Under the pieces are notes generated by a model that saw nothing but the letters and a program-made list of their open reading frames with translations, had not been told where the DNA came from and did no database searches. Positions 40,957 through 49,499 of a DNA stretch of 64,000 nucleotides are shown here, piece by piece; the stretch's first letter is position 1; each line of letters starts with the position of its first letter. Origin of the DNA: RYN-230 sp963814645 (GTDB taxonomy: Bacteria; Actinomycetota; Actinomycetes; Streptosporangiales; Streptosporangiaceae). The position numbers were made by a program, and so were the translations under genes. The stretch is from assembly GCA_963814645.1 (NCBI GenBank), contig CAWFDX010000001.1, positions 434,001 to 498,000 of the forward strand, written 5' to 3'.

Positions 40957-41469
40957 GTGGTCTACGAGGACGCCCACATCGTGTTGCGCTGCGACGAGAT
41001 CGAGCGCCGGGACGGCAGCCGGGGCACCTACGCCGTGCTGGACAAGCCCGACTTCGCGCTGGTGATCCCGGCCCAGGCGGACCGGTTCTGCCTGGTCGAG
41101 GAGTTCCGCTACCCGGTCGGGCGGCGCACCTGGTCGTTCCCGCAGGGCGGGTTCCCGGGCCGGCAGACCGGCGACCCTCAGGACCTGGCCCGGCTGGAAC
41201 TGGCCCAGGAGACCGGGCTGCGCGCCGCCCGGCTCACCCTGCTCGGCTACCTGCACTGCGCGCACGGGACCAGCAGCCAGGGCTTCCACGCTTACCTGGC
41301 CACCGGGCTGACCCAGGGCGAACCGGACCGGGAACTGTCCGAGCAGGACATGCGCCAGCGCTGGGTGACCCGCGCCGAATTCAAAGACATGATTGTGAAC
41401 GCCAGCATCCTGGATGACTCGACCGTGGCTGCCTACTCGCTGCTGCTGCTGCACGAGGAGCGGGGCTAG
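40957..41469 (+). CDS. Nudix-fold hydrolase with degenerate Nudix box
   Basis: The protein resembles ADP-ribose pyrophosphatase-type Nudix enzymes (VVYEDAHIVLRCDEI, LDKPDFALVIPAQADRFCLV, YPVGRRTWSFPQGG). The Nudix box is altered: GGFPGRQTGDPQDLARLELAQETGL lacks the first Glu, and the REUxEE core reads LELAQE, so catalysis is doubtful. The start is uncertain: GTG 40957 suits the family start poorly by a few residues, and the frame opens at ATG 40840 overlapping trxA. It occupies the position where many actinomycetes carry the cwlM amidase gene. Confidence 0.75.
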   Translation: MVYEDAHIVLRCDEIERRDGSRGTYAVLDKPDFALVIPAQADRFCLVEEFRYPVGRRTWSFPQGGFPGRQTGDPQDLARLELAQETGLRAARLTLLGYLHCAHGTSSQGFHAYLATGLTQGEPDRELSEQDMRQRWVTRAEFKDMIVNASILDDSTVAAYSLLLLHEERG

Positions 41470-41491
41470 CCGGCCCGGCCCGCGGTGCCGC

Positions 41492-42115
41492 TCAGGCGAG
41501 GCGGAGAGCCCGCTCCGGGCTGACCGAGCCCAGCAGCCGTTCCAGCGCCACCTCGACGTCCTCACGCCAGGACACGGCCGTCTTCAGCTCCAGCCGCAGC
41601 CGCGGGTAGTGCAGGTGCGGGCGGACCGTCTTGAAGCCCACCGCGAGCAGGTAGTCCGCGGGCAGCACACAGGACAGCCCTTCAGAACGCAGGTCGCCGA
41701 ACGCCTCGATGGCCTTCACCCCACGCCGGGTCAGGTCCTTGGCGACCCCCTGGACCAGCATCCGGCCCAGGCCGCCGCCAGTGAACTCGCTCATGATGCT
41801 GGCCGTCATCAGCAGCACCGCGTCCGCGCTGACCGGGCTGGTCGGGAAGGCCAGCGAGCGCGGCACGTACATCGGCGGCGCATACAGCACGTAGCCGGCT
41901 GGCGCGCCGTCCACGTAGGCGATCTTCCCGCAACTGCCCCATTCGAGCAGCGTCGAGGAGATCCAGGCTTCCTTTTCCAGCGCCGGGTCGCCGGCTTCTT
42001 CGGCCCGGGCATGACTCACCGGGTCGAGTTCCCAGAAGACGCACCGGCGGCACCGCTTGGGCAGATCGTCCAGATTGTCCAGGGTGACACTGACAAGACG
42101 GCGCGTCACGGACAC
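41492..42115 (-). CDS. GNAT family N-acetyltransferase
   Basis: A 207-residue protein with a cysteine-containing N-terminal strand (LPKRCRRCVFWELDP) and a GNAT core (GKIAYVDGAPAGYVLYAPP, acetyl-CoA loop FTGGGLGRMLVQGVAKDL, then GVKAIEAFGD and LAVGFKTVRPH). It transfers an acetyl group to an unknown acceptor. A GNAT gene of this type lies at this place, upstream of the parAB cluster, in many actinomycetes. It is convergent with the Nudix gene and divergent from the aminotransferase. Confidence 0.85.
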   Translation of the reverse strand: MSVTRRLVSVTLDNLDDLPKRCRRCVFWELDPVSHARAEEAGDPALEKEAWISSTLLEWGSCGKIAYVDGAPAGYVLYAPPMYVPRSLAFPTSPVSADAVLLMTASIMSEFTGGGLGRMLVQGVAKDLTRRGVKAIEAFGDLRSEGLSCVLPADYLLAVGFKTVRPHLHYPRLRLELKTAVSWREDVEVALERLLGSVSPERALRLA

Positions 42116-42194
42116 CCCTGGGATTGTGTTCTCTGACCGTGCCCGGCAGTGGGCCCGTACCCTGACATGGTACCCACCGACCCCTGGAGCGGCC

Positions 42195-43457
42195 GTGTCA
42201 TCCGAGCAGTGCCATCCTGCCCCAGCCCGGGTTGATCCGTACCTGGATCACTACGCCGCGCGGGCGCGCGGCATGGTCGCGTCCGAGATCCGGGCGCTGT
42301 TCGCGGTGGCCGCCCGGCCGGAGGTGGTATCGCTGGCCGGCGGCATGCCGTACATCTCCGCGCTGCCGCTGGACGCGGTGGGCGAGATGGCCGGCCAGCT
42401 GGTCGCGGACCGGGGCGCGGTGGCCCTGCAGTACGGCTCGGGCCAGGGCGATCCCGGGCTGCGCGAGGGCATCTGCGAGGTGATGTCGCTGGAGGGCATC
42501 CGGGCGCACCCGGACGAGGTGGTCGTCACGGTCGGCTCCCAGCAGGCGCTCGACCTGATCACCCGGATCTTCGTCGATCCCGGCGACGTGGTGCTGGCCG
42601 AGGGACCGTCTTACGTGGGGGCGCTGGGAACGTTCGCATCTTATGAGGCGGATGTGGTGCATGTGCCGATGGATGACGATGGCCTGATCCCGGACGCGCT
42701 GACTTCGGTGCTGGCCCGGCTGGCTGCCGCCGGACGGCGGGCCAAATTCCTGTACACCTGCCCGTCCTTCCACAACCCGGCCGGGGTGAGCCTGTCCGCG
42801 CCGCGCCGCGCCGCCATCCTCGGCATCTGCCAGCGGGCCGGCCTGCCGGTGATCGAGGACAACCCGTACGGGCTGCTCGGCTTCGACGGGGAACCTGGGC
42901 GCGCGCTGCGCGCAGATGACCCGCAGGTGATCTACCTGGGCACGTTCTCCAAGACGATCGCGCCGGGGCTGCGGGTGGGCTGGGCGGTGGCGCCGGCCGG
43001 GGTACGCGACAAGCTGGTGCTGGCCGCCGAGTCCGCCGTGCTGTGTCATTCCAGCTTCGCCCAGTTGCTGGTCCGCGAGTACCTGGCCACCCAGCCGTGG
43101 CGCGAGCAGGTCAAGGTGTTCCGCGAGCTGTACCGCGAGCGCCGGGACGCGATGCTCGACTCGCTCCAGGCCAGCTTGCCGGCCGGCTGCCGGTGGACCA
43201 CGCCGGGCGGCGGCTTCTACGTCTGGCTGGGGCTGCCGCCCGGGCTGGACGCCAAGGCGATGCTGCCGCGGGCCATCGCGGCCCGGGTCGCGTACGTGCC
43301 GGGCACCGGCTTCTACTCCGGCGGCGCCGGCCTGGATCATCTGCGGCTGTCCTACTGCTTCCCCGAGCCGGACCGGATCCGGGAAGGCGTACGCCGGCTG
43401 GCCGGCGTGATCGGTGCCGAGCTGGAACTGCGCTCTACGTTTGGCCCACCCCAGTGA
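42195..43457 (+). CDS. PLP-dependent aminotransferase (class I/II)
   Basis: From GTG 42195 the protein is 420 residues: VVSLAGGMPYISALPLDAV start, LQYGSGQGDPGLREGI, PSFHNPAGVSLS, the PLP aspartate region VIEDNPYGLLGFDGE and Lys in YLGTFSKTIAPGLRVGW. It belongs to the 2-aminoadipate/MocR-domain-like aminotransferase group. The substrate is not deducible. The stop overlaps the GTG start of the D-Ala-D-Ala ligase by 3-4 bp (GTGA), so the two are coupled; a link to cell-wall amino acids is an inference from that. Confidence 0.88.
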   Translation: MSSEQCHPAPARVDPYLDHYAARARGMVASEIRALFAVAARPEVVSLAGGMPYISALPLDAVGEMAGQLVADRGAVALQYGSGQGDPGLREGICEVMSLEGIRAHPDEVVVTVGSQQALDLITRIFVDPGDVVLAEGPSYVGALGTFASYEADVVHVPMDDDGLIPDALTSVLARLAAAGRRAKFLYTCPSFHNPAGVSLSAPRRAAILGICQRAGLPVIEDNPYGLLGFDGEPGRALRADDPQVIYLGTFSKTIAPGLRVGWAVAPAGVRDKLVLAAESAVLCHSSFAQLLVREYLATQPWREQVKVFRELYRERRDAMLDSLQASLPAGCRWTTPGGGFYVWLGLPPGLDAKAMLPRAIAARVAYVPGTGFYSGGAGLDHLRLSYCFPEPDRIREGVRRLAGVIGAELELRSTFGPPQ

Positions 43458-44404
43458 GTGATCTGGGTCATGTGCTGGTGCTGGCCGGCGGCCTGTCCGC
43501 GGAGCGGGCCGTCTCGCTGCGCTCCGGCGAGCGGGTGCTGGACGCGCTGCGCGACGCCGGGGTGGAGGCCGACCTGGCCGACGCGGACGCGGCGCTGATC
43601 CCGGCCATCACCGCGGACCCGCCCGCAGCGGTGTTCCCGGCCATCCACGGCGCGTGCGGCGAGGACGGCTCGATCCGCGAGGTGCTGGGCCTGCTATCCG
43701 TCCCGTACGTCGGGTCGAGCGCGGTGGCCAGCCGGTCGGCGTTCGACAAGCCGACGGCCAAGGCGGTGGTCGCCGCGGCCGGGCTGCGCACCCCCGCCTC
43801 GGTCACGCTGCCCCGGGAGACGTTCCACGATCTGGGCGCGGGTGCGGTCCTGGAGCACGTGGTGGCGCGGCTCGGGCTGCCGCTGTTCGTCAAACCCGCT
43901 CGCGGCGGATCGGCGCTGGGCGCGACCCGGGTGCTGACCGCCCGCGAGTTGCCGAACGCCATGATGGCCTGCTTCGGCTACGGCGATACGGCACTGGTCG
44001 AGCAGTTCGTGTCTGGCACCGAGGTCGCGGTCGGTGTGCTGGATCTCGGCGACGGCCCGCACGCCCTGCCGCCGGTGGAAATCCACCCACTGGGCGGCAG
44101 CTACGACTACGCGGCCCGGTACACGGCCGGGCAGACCGAGTTCTACGCCCCGGCCCGGCTGCCGGCCGACCTGCTGGCGGCCGCTTCGGCCGCGGCGGTG
44201 ACCGCGCACCGGGCGCTCGGCCTGCGCGACCTGTCCCGGACCGACCTCATCGTGTCCGGGCCGGACGTGTTCTTCCTCGAAGTCAACGTGGCCCCCGGGA
44301 TGACCGAGACCAGCACGCTGCCGATGGCCCTCACCGCGGCCGGCCGCGATCTTGGCGTGACGTGCCGCGAACTGCTCCGCCTGGCGGCGGCCCGCGGGGA
44401 CTAG
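43454..44404 (+). CDS. D-alanine--D-alanine ligase family protein
   Basis: The 316-residue ATP-grasp protein from GTG 43454 has VLVLAGGLSAERAVSLRSGE, HGACGEDGSIREVLG and PYVGSSAVASRSAFDKP typical of Ddl. The ATP-binding LPLFVKPARGGSALGATRV follows, and FFLEVNVAPGMTETSTLP holds the metal ligands. It joins two D-Ala for peptidoglycan precursors. It is shorter than typical Streptomyces DdlA, so it may be a second, Ddl-like enzyme. It is translationally coupled to the upstream aminotransferase, and threonine aldolase follows 21 bp later. Confidence 0.85.
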   Translation: MSDLGHVLVLAGGLSAERAVSLRSGERVLDALRDAGVEADLADADAALIPAITADPPAAVFPAIHGACGEDGSIREVLGLLSVPYVGSSAVASRSAFDKPTAKAVVAAAGLRTPASVTLPRETFHDLGAGAVLEHVVARLGLPLFVKPARGGSALGATRVLTARELPNAMMACFGYGDTALVEQFVSGTEVAVGVLDLGDGPHALPPVEIHPLGGSYDYAARYTAGQTEFYAPARLPADLLAAASAAAVTAHRALGLRDLSRTDLIVSGPDVFFLEVNVAPGMTETSTLPMALTAAGRDLGVTCRELLRLAAARGD

Positions 44405-44425
44405 CGCCGCGGCTAGGCTCGGCGG

Positions 44426-45445
44426 GTGACCAAAAGCTTCGGTAGTGACAACCATGCAGGGGCGCACGAGGCGGTCCTGCGGATGGTCGCCGCGGCCAAC
44501 GCCGGCGACGCCCATGGGTACGGGGACGACCCGTGGACCGAGCAGGTGAGCCAGGACCTGCGCGCCCGGTTCGGCGCGGCCGGCGCGTACTTCGTGTTCA
44601 ACGGCACGGGCGCCAACCTCGTCGGCCTGAGCCTGCTGATCCGCCCGTACGAGGCGGTCATCTGCGCCGAGTCCGCGCACCTGAACACCGACGAGTGTGG
44701 CGCACCAGAGCGGCTGCTCGGCAGCAAGCTGCTCACCGTGGCCACGCCGGACGGGAAGCTGACCCCGGACCTGGTGGCCACCCGGCTGGCCGGCCTGGGC
44801 GACGAGCACCGTGCCCAGCCGCGGGCGGTGTGCATCACCCAGGCCACCGAGCTAGGCACCTGCTACTCGCTGGCCGAACTGACGGCGCTCGGTGAGTTCT
44901 GCCGCGCGCATGATTTGCGGCTCTACCTCGACGGCGCCCGGCTGGCCAACGCGGCCGCGCATCTAGCCTGCTCGCTGGCCGACCTGGCCGCGCAGGCGGA
45001 CGTGCTGAGCTTCGGCGGAACCAAGAACGGCGCGGTGGCGGCCGAAGCCGTCATCGTGATGAACCCGGACCTGACCGGAGCCGTCCCGTTCCAGCGGAAG
45101 CAGCTGCTCCAGCTCGGCTCCAAGATGCGCTTCTTCGCCGCCCAGTTCGCCGGTCTCCTGGAGAACGACATCTGGCTGGCTAACGCCACCCGGGCCAACC
45201 TGATGGCGCAGCGCCTATCAGCCGGCCTGCGTGACATCCCCGGCGTGACACAGCAGTACCCAGTCGAGTCCAATGCCGTTTTCGCTGACCTGGATCCGCG
45301 CTTCATCGAGCCGCTGCAGCGCCAGTGGGGCTTCTACGTCTGGGAGCAGAACGTGGTCCGCCTGATGACCGCCTTCGACACGGAAGCCGCCGACGTCGAC
45401 GCGTTCCTGGCCAGTATCCGCGAAGTCGCCCTGTCCCGCGTCTAA
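44426..45445 (+). CDS. Low-specificity L-threonine aldolase
   Basis: A 339-residue fold-type I PLP enzyme of the beta-eliminating lyase group: FGSDNHAGAHEAVLRMV, YFVFNGTGANLVGLS, AHLNTDECGAPE, YLDGARLANAAAHL with the PLP-binding Asp, and the lysine segment LSFGGTKNGAVAAEAVI. It splits threonine or related beta-hydroxy amino acids to glycine and an aldehyde. GTG 44426 is the start. It is the last gene of the rightward run; a parS site lies 142 bp beyond it. Confidence 0.9.
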   Translation: MTKSFGSDNHAGAHEAVLRMVAAANAGDAHGYGDDPWTEQVSQDLRARFGAAGAYFVFNGTGANLVGLSLLIRPYEAVICAESAHLNTDECGAPERLLGSKLLTVATPDGKLTPDLVATRLAGLGDEHRAQPRAVCITQATELGTCYSLAELTALGEFCRAHDLRLYLDGARLANAAAHLACSLADLAAQADVLSFGGTKNGAVAAEAVIVMNPDLTGAVPFQRKQLLQLGSKMRFFAAQFAGLLENDIWLANATRANLMAQRLSAGLRDIPGVTQQYPVESNAVFADLDPRFIEPLQRQWGFYVWEQNVVRLMTAFDTEAADVDAFLASIREVALSRV

Positions 45446-45586
45446 TCGGTGCCCACCCGAACCGGGTGCGCCGGAGCGCAACTGCGTGGCGCCCTCCCCC
45501 GATGCCAGGCTGAACGTCACATGCATCGGGAGTGGAAGCCATCCGGCTTCACCAACTGGTGCGCATCAGTTCGACACTAACGGCTG

Positions 45587-45600
45587 GTTTCACGTGAAAC
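45587..45600. promoter_or_regulatory. parS: parS centromere site 1
   Basis: GTTTCACGTGAAAC is a perfect 14-bp palindrome matching the core of the bacterial parS consensus. It lies between the convergent ends of the threonine aldolase and DUF222-HNH genes. ParB (48441-49415) would load here. Confidence 0.95.
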
Positions 45601-45628
45601 AGCGTCGCTCCCGCTGCCGGGGCCGCAC

Positions 45629-47407
45629 TCAGGCGGCGTGGCCGGGTGGGCCGTGGCTGTGCAGGGTGCGGCTGCGGTCCGGGCTGATGGCGGTGATCGT
45701 CCCGTCGGGGTGCAGGGTGAGGGTCCAGCCCCACTGGTGCACGGCGATCAGGTGGTGGAACGCGCACAGCAGGACCAGGTTGCCCAGGCAGGTCTGGCCG
45801 CCCTTAGCTCGCTCTTTGATGTGGTGCACCTGGCAGGCGTTAGGCGGGACGTCGCAGCCCGGGAACGCGCAGTGCCGGTCGCGGATGATGACCGCACGGC
45901 GCAGCGCGCCCGTGATGAGGCTGGTAGGGCTGCCAGTATCCAGCGGCAGGCTGACTGCAGGGAACTGGTCTCCAGTGAGGTCGCTGCGCAAGAACGCGGT
46001 CAACCCGTTAGGGCCGGAGAGGATGTCAACGGCGTGCCGGAGCAGTGTCTCGTGTAGCCGGGCCAGTTCGGCCGGGTCCGGCGGCCGGTCCGGGTGACTG
46101 CGGCCGCTGGTGGCGCGGATCTCGGCGGCCAGGGCGGCGAGCGCGGCGCGGTCGACGGTGCCGGTGACGATGGGGGTGATGGCCGCGTCGCACGCGTACG
46201 CCTGGGCGGCGCGGCCGGTCAGCCAGCCGGGCTGCCCCTCGGCTGCCGCCCGTGCGGCCTGCACGGCCCGGGCCGCCTCTCCACCCGGGCCGGCGTGGGT
46301 GGTGGGTGGGGTGGCTGCGCCCGCTTGGGCGGTGGCGGGCGGGGCGGCTGGGCCGGCCTGAGCGGAGCCGGTGGCTTGGTCGGTGCCGGTGGTGGGCGGG
46401 GCGGCTGGGCTGGCCTGAGCGGAGCCGGTGGGCGGGGCGGCTGGGCTGGCCTGAGCGGAGCCGGTGGGCGGGGTGGCCGGACTGGCCTGAGCGGAGCCGG
46501 TGGGCGGGGTGGCCGGGCCGGCGTGGGCGGACCCGGTGGGCTGGGCGGCCGGCCCGGACTGGGTGGCCCGCCAGGCGGCCTCGGCGTCGGTGGCGGCGGG
46601 CAGCTCGCGGAGTTGCTCTAACGTCAGGTGCAGCTGGACCTGGGCCGGCTGCCCGGCCCGGTCGGGCAGGCACCCCGCCCCGATCAGCCGGCGGCACGCC
46701 TCCTCCAGGGCGTCGTGGCGGCGCTGCGGCGCGGTCCGCACATCCTCCGGCCCGGCCTTCTTGCCCAGCGCCTCCAGCACCGCCTGCAAAGCAGCCGCGC
46801 AGCCCGGGGTCAGATCACCCTCCAGCACCCCAGCACCGCCGAACGTCAGCCCGAGCCGCACCCGCCGCTCATCAAACCCCTCATCGCCGTGCGGGCCGTC
46901 CGGATCGGGGGTAGCGGTGCGGCGGCGCATCTCCTCCGCCAGCGCGGCCAGGTCCGGCAGCACCCCACCACCCGCCGCCGCGGCCAGCAGAATCTCATCG
47001 GCGTCATCGCGGCCGTCCACGGGAAGCGCGTCGGTCCAGGTGCAGATGTGCCGCGCCCACGACGGGGACACCGCCCCCTCAGCTAACGCGGCGGAGACCG
47101 CGGGGTGGGCGGCCAGGCGCTTCATCCAGCCCACCGCCCCGGCCGCCGCGCCTTTGGTGATCTGGGTCTGCCACTTCAGCCAGGCCCGCTCGGACTGCTG
47201 CCCGTCATCTTCATGCGCGCCGCTCGAGCTGAAGGCGCCCAGCATCCGGGCATGCGCCGCCGTATACGCCGACTCCGCCTTGGCCAGGTCCCGTAAGCAC
47301 CCGGCCTGCACCACGCCGGGCAGGTCGGCGGCCGGGACCTGGTTCAAGTACGCCAGCCCGGACCGGACGGCGGCCAGCGCTTCCGCGACTGTGGATGGTG
47401 TACGCAT
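45629..47407 (-). CDS. DUF222/HNH endonuclease (13E12 repeat-type)
   Basis: About 592 residues. Residues 20-290 form the DUF222 domain (VVQAGCLRDLAKAESAYTAA, GDLTPGCAAALQAVLEAL). A low-complexity region of 12-residue repeats of the PPTGSAQASPAA type follows. The C-terminal HNH nuclease has zinc cysteines (HCAFPGCD) and CQVHHIKERAKGG ... LLCAFHH. ATG 47407 is preferred because GGGAGGAG lies 9-10 bp upstream; GTG 47416 is too close. An SOS-like box lies upstream. Family members are multicopy in actinomycetes and some are DNA-damage induced. The target is unknown. It lies between two parS sites in the parAB region, probably a later insertion. Confidence 0.88.
   Translation of the reverse strand: MRTPSTVAEALAAVRSGLAYLNQVPAADLPGVVQAGCLRDLAKAESAYTAAHARMLGAFSSSGAHEDDGQQSERAWLKWQTQITKGAAAGAVGWMKRLAAHPAVSAALAEGAVSPSWARHICTWTDALPVDGRDDADEILLAAAAGGGVLPDLAALAEEMRRRTATPDPDGPHGDEGFDERRVRLGLTFGGAGVLEGDLTPGCAAALQAVLEALGKKAGPEDVRTAPQRRHDALEEACRRLIGAGCLPDRAGQPAQVQLHLTLEQLRELPAATDAEAAWRATQSGPAAQPTGSAHAGPATPPTGSAQASPATPPTGSAQASPAAPPTGSAQASPAAPPTTGTDQATGSAQAGPAAPPATAQAGAATPPTTHAGPGGEAARAVQAARAAAEGQPGWLTGRAAQAYACDAAITPIVTGTVDRAALAALAAEIRATSGRSHPDRPPDPAELARLHETLLRHAVDILSGPNGLTAFLRSDLTGDQFPAVSLPLDTGSPTSLITGALRRAVIIRDRHCAFPGCDVPPNACQVHHIKERAKGGQTCLGNLVLLCAFHHLIAVHQWGWTLTLHPDGTITAISPDRSRTLHSHGPPGHAA
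46340..46545. repeat. 36-bp tandem repeats inside the HNH gene
   Basis: Period-36 units begin near 46412, 46448 and 46484, with diverged copies on both sides. They encode repeats of the PPTGSAQASPA type in a linker between DUF222 and HNH domains. Copy number may vary between strains. Confidence 0.8.
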
Positions 47408-47440
47408 GGCGGCCACCTCCTCCCAGGCTCAGCCGGTATC

Positions 47441-47456
47441 TCGAAGCTCTATTCGA
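47441..47456 (-). promoter_or_regulatory. LexA/SOS-box-like palindrome upstream of HNH gene
   Basis: TCGAAgctctaTTCGA has the half-sites and 6-bp spacing of the actinobacterial SOS box (CGAAC-N4-GTTCG), with the two inner bases altered. It lies 34-49 bp before the HNH start codon, a promoter position, so DNA-damage induction is plausible. Confidence 0.45.
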
Positions 47457-47493
47457 AGAATAACAGAGACCACCGACAAAACCAGTTAGCGAC

Positions 47494-48381
47494 CTACGCG
47501 CTGCTGGCATCGGGCTCCGGGGCAGGTTCGGCGGCACGCTGTTGCCGGGTGGCCAACTGGCCGGCCAGCCGGTAGCCAGTCGTGATGAAAGCGTCGAAGG
47601 CCCGGTCCGGCAGTACCTGCCGAGCGGTGATTATCGTCCGGGCACCCCGGCCAGCTACGTAGCGGGTCCGCGGCCGCCTGGCGGTGACGGCACGGGCGAT
47701 GGTGTCCGCGATGACCGACGGCGGAGAGGCCAGCGCGGAGAACGACTCCAGCACGGCGGCCATCGACGCCGCCTGCTTCTGGTACGCGGTGCCGGCTGAG
47801 GCCTGGCGTAGCTTCTGCGCGGAGATGGCGCCCCATTCAGTACGGATCGCCCCTGGCTCGATGATGACGACGTCGATGCCGAACGGACGCAGTTCCACTC
47901 GGAGGCTGTCGCTCAGCCCTTCTACCGCGAACTTGGCCGCGTGGTACCAGTCGCCGAGCGGCTCGTAGATCTTGCCGCCGATGGACGAGATGTTGATGAT
48001 CCGGCCGCTGCCCTGGCGGCGCATGTGCGGCAGCACCAGCTGAATGAGCCGGGCCAGGCCGAACACGTTGACCTCGAACTGGTAGCGGGCCTCGCTGAGC
48101 GGGACATCTTCCAGCGCGCCGTACGATCCGTAGCCGGCGTTGTTCACCAGCACATCGATCCGGCCCTGCTCGGCTACGATCTGCTCGACGGCGGCCGCGG
48201 TCGCCTGCTCGTCGGTGACATCCACGGCCAGGGTCCGGACACCTAGCCGGTCCAGGCCCGCCATTCGGTCCACCCGCCGGCCCAGGCCGTAGACGGCGTA
48301 TCCAAGTCCGTGCAATCGCTGAGCGGTGGCCTCACCAATTCCGGATGAGGCGCCGGTAACCAGAGCAACGTGAGGAGGCAT
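47494..48381 (-). CDS. Short-chain dehydrogenase/reductase
   Basis: From ATG 48381 (after GAAGGGGG) the protein has about 295 residues. It has the NAD(P) loop VALVTGASSGIGEAT, NNAG in VLVNNAGYGSYG, catalytic Ser in INISSIGGKIY and the YHAAK Tyr-Lys pair. The Arg pair in GLGRRVDRM near strand 2 suggests NADP. The C-terminus has a lid region typical of classical SDRs of the retinol-dehydrogenase-like type. Substrate unknown. It lies between the HNH gene and parB and is not part of the usual par cluster. Confidence 0.88.
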   Translation of the reverse strand: MPPHVALVTGASSGIGEATAQRLHGLGYAVYGLGRRVDRMAGLDRLGVRTLAVDVTDEQATAAAVEQIVAEQGRIDVLVNNAGYGSYGALEDVPLSEARYQFEVNVFGLARLIQLVLPHMRRQGSGRIINISSIGGKIYEPLGDWYHAAKFAVEGLSDSLRVELRPFGIDVVIIEPGAIRTEWGAISAQKLRQASAGTAYQKQAASMAAVLESFSALASPPSVIADTIARAVTARRPRTRYVAGRGARTIITARQVLPDRAFDAFITTGYRLAGQLATRQQRAAEPAPEPDASSA

Positions 48382-48422
48382 GCCCCCTTCATTCCTCCGC
48401 TGCCATTGGGCTAACCGGAGCA

Positions 48423-48436
48423 GTTTCACGTGAAAC
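48423..48436. promoter_or_regulatory. parS: parS centromere site 2
   Basis: This perfect GTTTCACGTGAAAC palindrome lies 5 bp beyond the parB stop codon, the typical location of a parS site near the origin in actinomycetes. Confidence 0.95.
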
Positions 48437-48440
48437 TCGG

Positions 48441-49415
48441 TTATGCGCTGAGCGCGGCGGCCCATTCCGGGGACATCGTGGTGATGATCCGCTCCAGGTC
48501 CTCGATCGAGCCGAACTCGACCACGATCTTGCCCTTGCGCTTGCCCAACTCCACCTTCACCCGGGTGTCGAACGCATCGGACAGCCGGTCGGCCAGCCGG
48601 TCCAGCGCGGGCGCCGATGCCTGCCGCACCGGCGCGTTGCGGGGCTTGGCTGGCCGCACCCCGCCCATGGTCACGATTTCCTCGACGGCACGGACCGACA
48701 GACCCTCGGCCACGATGCGGTGCGCCAGGTGATCCTGGGCCGCGGGGTCATCAAGCGACAGCAGGGCACGGGCGTGACCCGCGCTCAGCACGCCTGCCGC
48801 CACCCGGCGCTGCACCGCGGACGGCAGTTGCAGCAGGCGGAGCGTGTTGGAGATGTGCGGCCGGGACCGGCCTACCTTTTTGGCCAGTTCGTCATGAGTG
48901 GCGCCAAAGTCATCGAGGAGTTGCTGATAGGCGGCCGCCTCTTCGAGCGGGTTGAGCTGTTCCCGGTGCAGGTTCTCCATCAGCGCGTCACGCAGCATGT
49001 CGTCGTTGCCGGTGGCGCGCACAATGGCCGGGATGTGGGTCAGCTTGGCGCGCTGCGATGCCCGCCAGCGGCGTTCCCCCATGACCAGTTCGTACTGCCC
49101 GGGGCCAGCCTCGCGGACGACGACCGGCTGCAGCAGGCCTACTTCCCTGATGGAGTCGGCCAGTTCGTCCAGCGCCTCCTCGTCGAACACCTCACGAGGC
49201 TGGCGGGGGTTGGGGCTGACCGCATCGATTGGCAGTTCCTGGAAGTAGGCGCCGTCGACTGAGCCACGGTGGCCGGTGGCCGCTCCGGCTGATCCGGCGG
49301 GGCCGGCTGCTGCGGTGGCCGGCCCCGGGCCAGTGGACGGCCCGGCGCCGGGCATGGGTCCGGTCGGGATGAGCGCGCCCAGCCCCTTGCCGAGCCCGCG
49401 CTTCTGCTGAGCCAT
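48441..49415 (-). CDS. parB: Chromosome partitioning protein ParB
   Basis: From ATG 49415 (MAQQKRGLGKGLGALIP, the usual actinobacterial ParB start) the protein is 324 residues. The CTP-binding ParB/Srx domain has NPRQPREVFDEEALDELA, VMGERRWRASQRAKLTHIPA and MENLHREQLNPLEEAAAYQ. The helix-turn-helix is GATHDELAKKVGRSRPHISN. A C-terminal dimerisation segment follows (LSDAFDTRVKVELGKRKGKI). It loads on parS (two sites nearby), spreads as a clamp and segregates origins with ParA, encoded next upstream. Confidence 0.95.
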   Translation of the reverse strand: MAQQKRGLGKGLGALIPTGPMPGAGPSTGPGPATAAAGPAGSAGAATGHRGSVDGAYFQELPIDAVSPNPRQPREVFDEEALDELADSIREVGLLQPVVVREAGPGQYELVMGERRWRASQRAKLTHIPAIVRATGNDDMLRDALMENLHREQLNPLEEAAAYQQLLDDFGATHDELAKKVGRSRPHISNTLRLLQLPSAVQRRVAAGVLSAGHARALLSLDDPAAQDHLAHRIVAEGLSVRAVEEIVTMGGVRPAKPRNAPVRQASAPALDRLADRLSDAFDTRVKVELGKRKGKIVVEFGSIEDLERIITTMSPEWAAALSA

Positions 49416-49499
49416 CGCCTCTCCTTGCCGCCGGGAAGGTCCACAGAAGAGCATGCCATCTCGCGGGAGTACATGCGGCCACAGCCCACCGCGCGCGGA

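Noticed and set aside
46340..46545. CRISPR-like regular repeats
   Set aside because: The 36-bp units are contiguous with no spacers, remain in frame and encode a protein linker; there are no cas genes.
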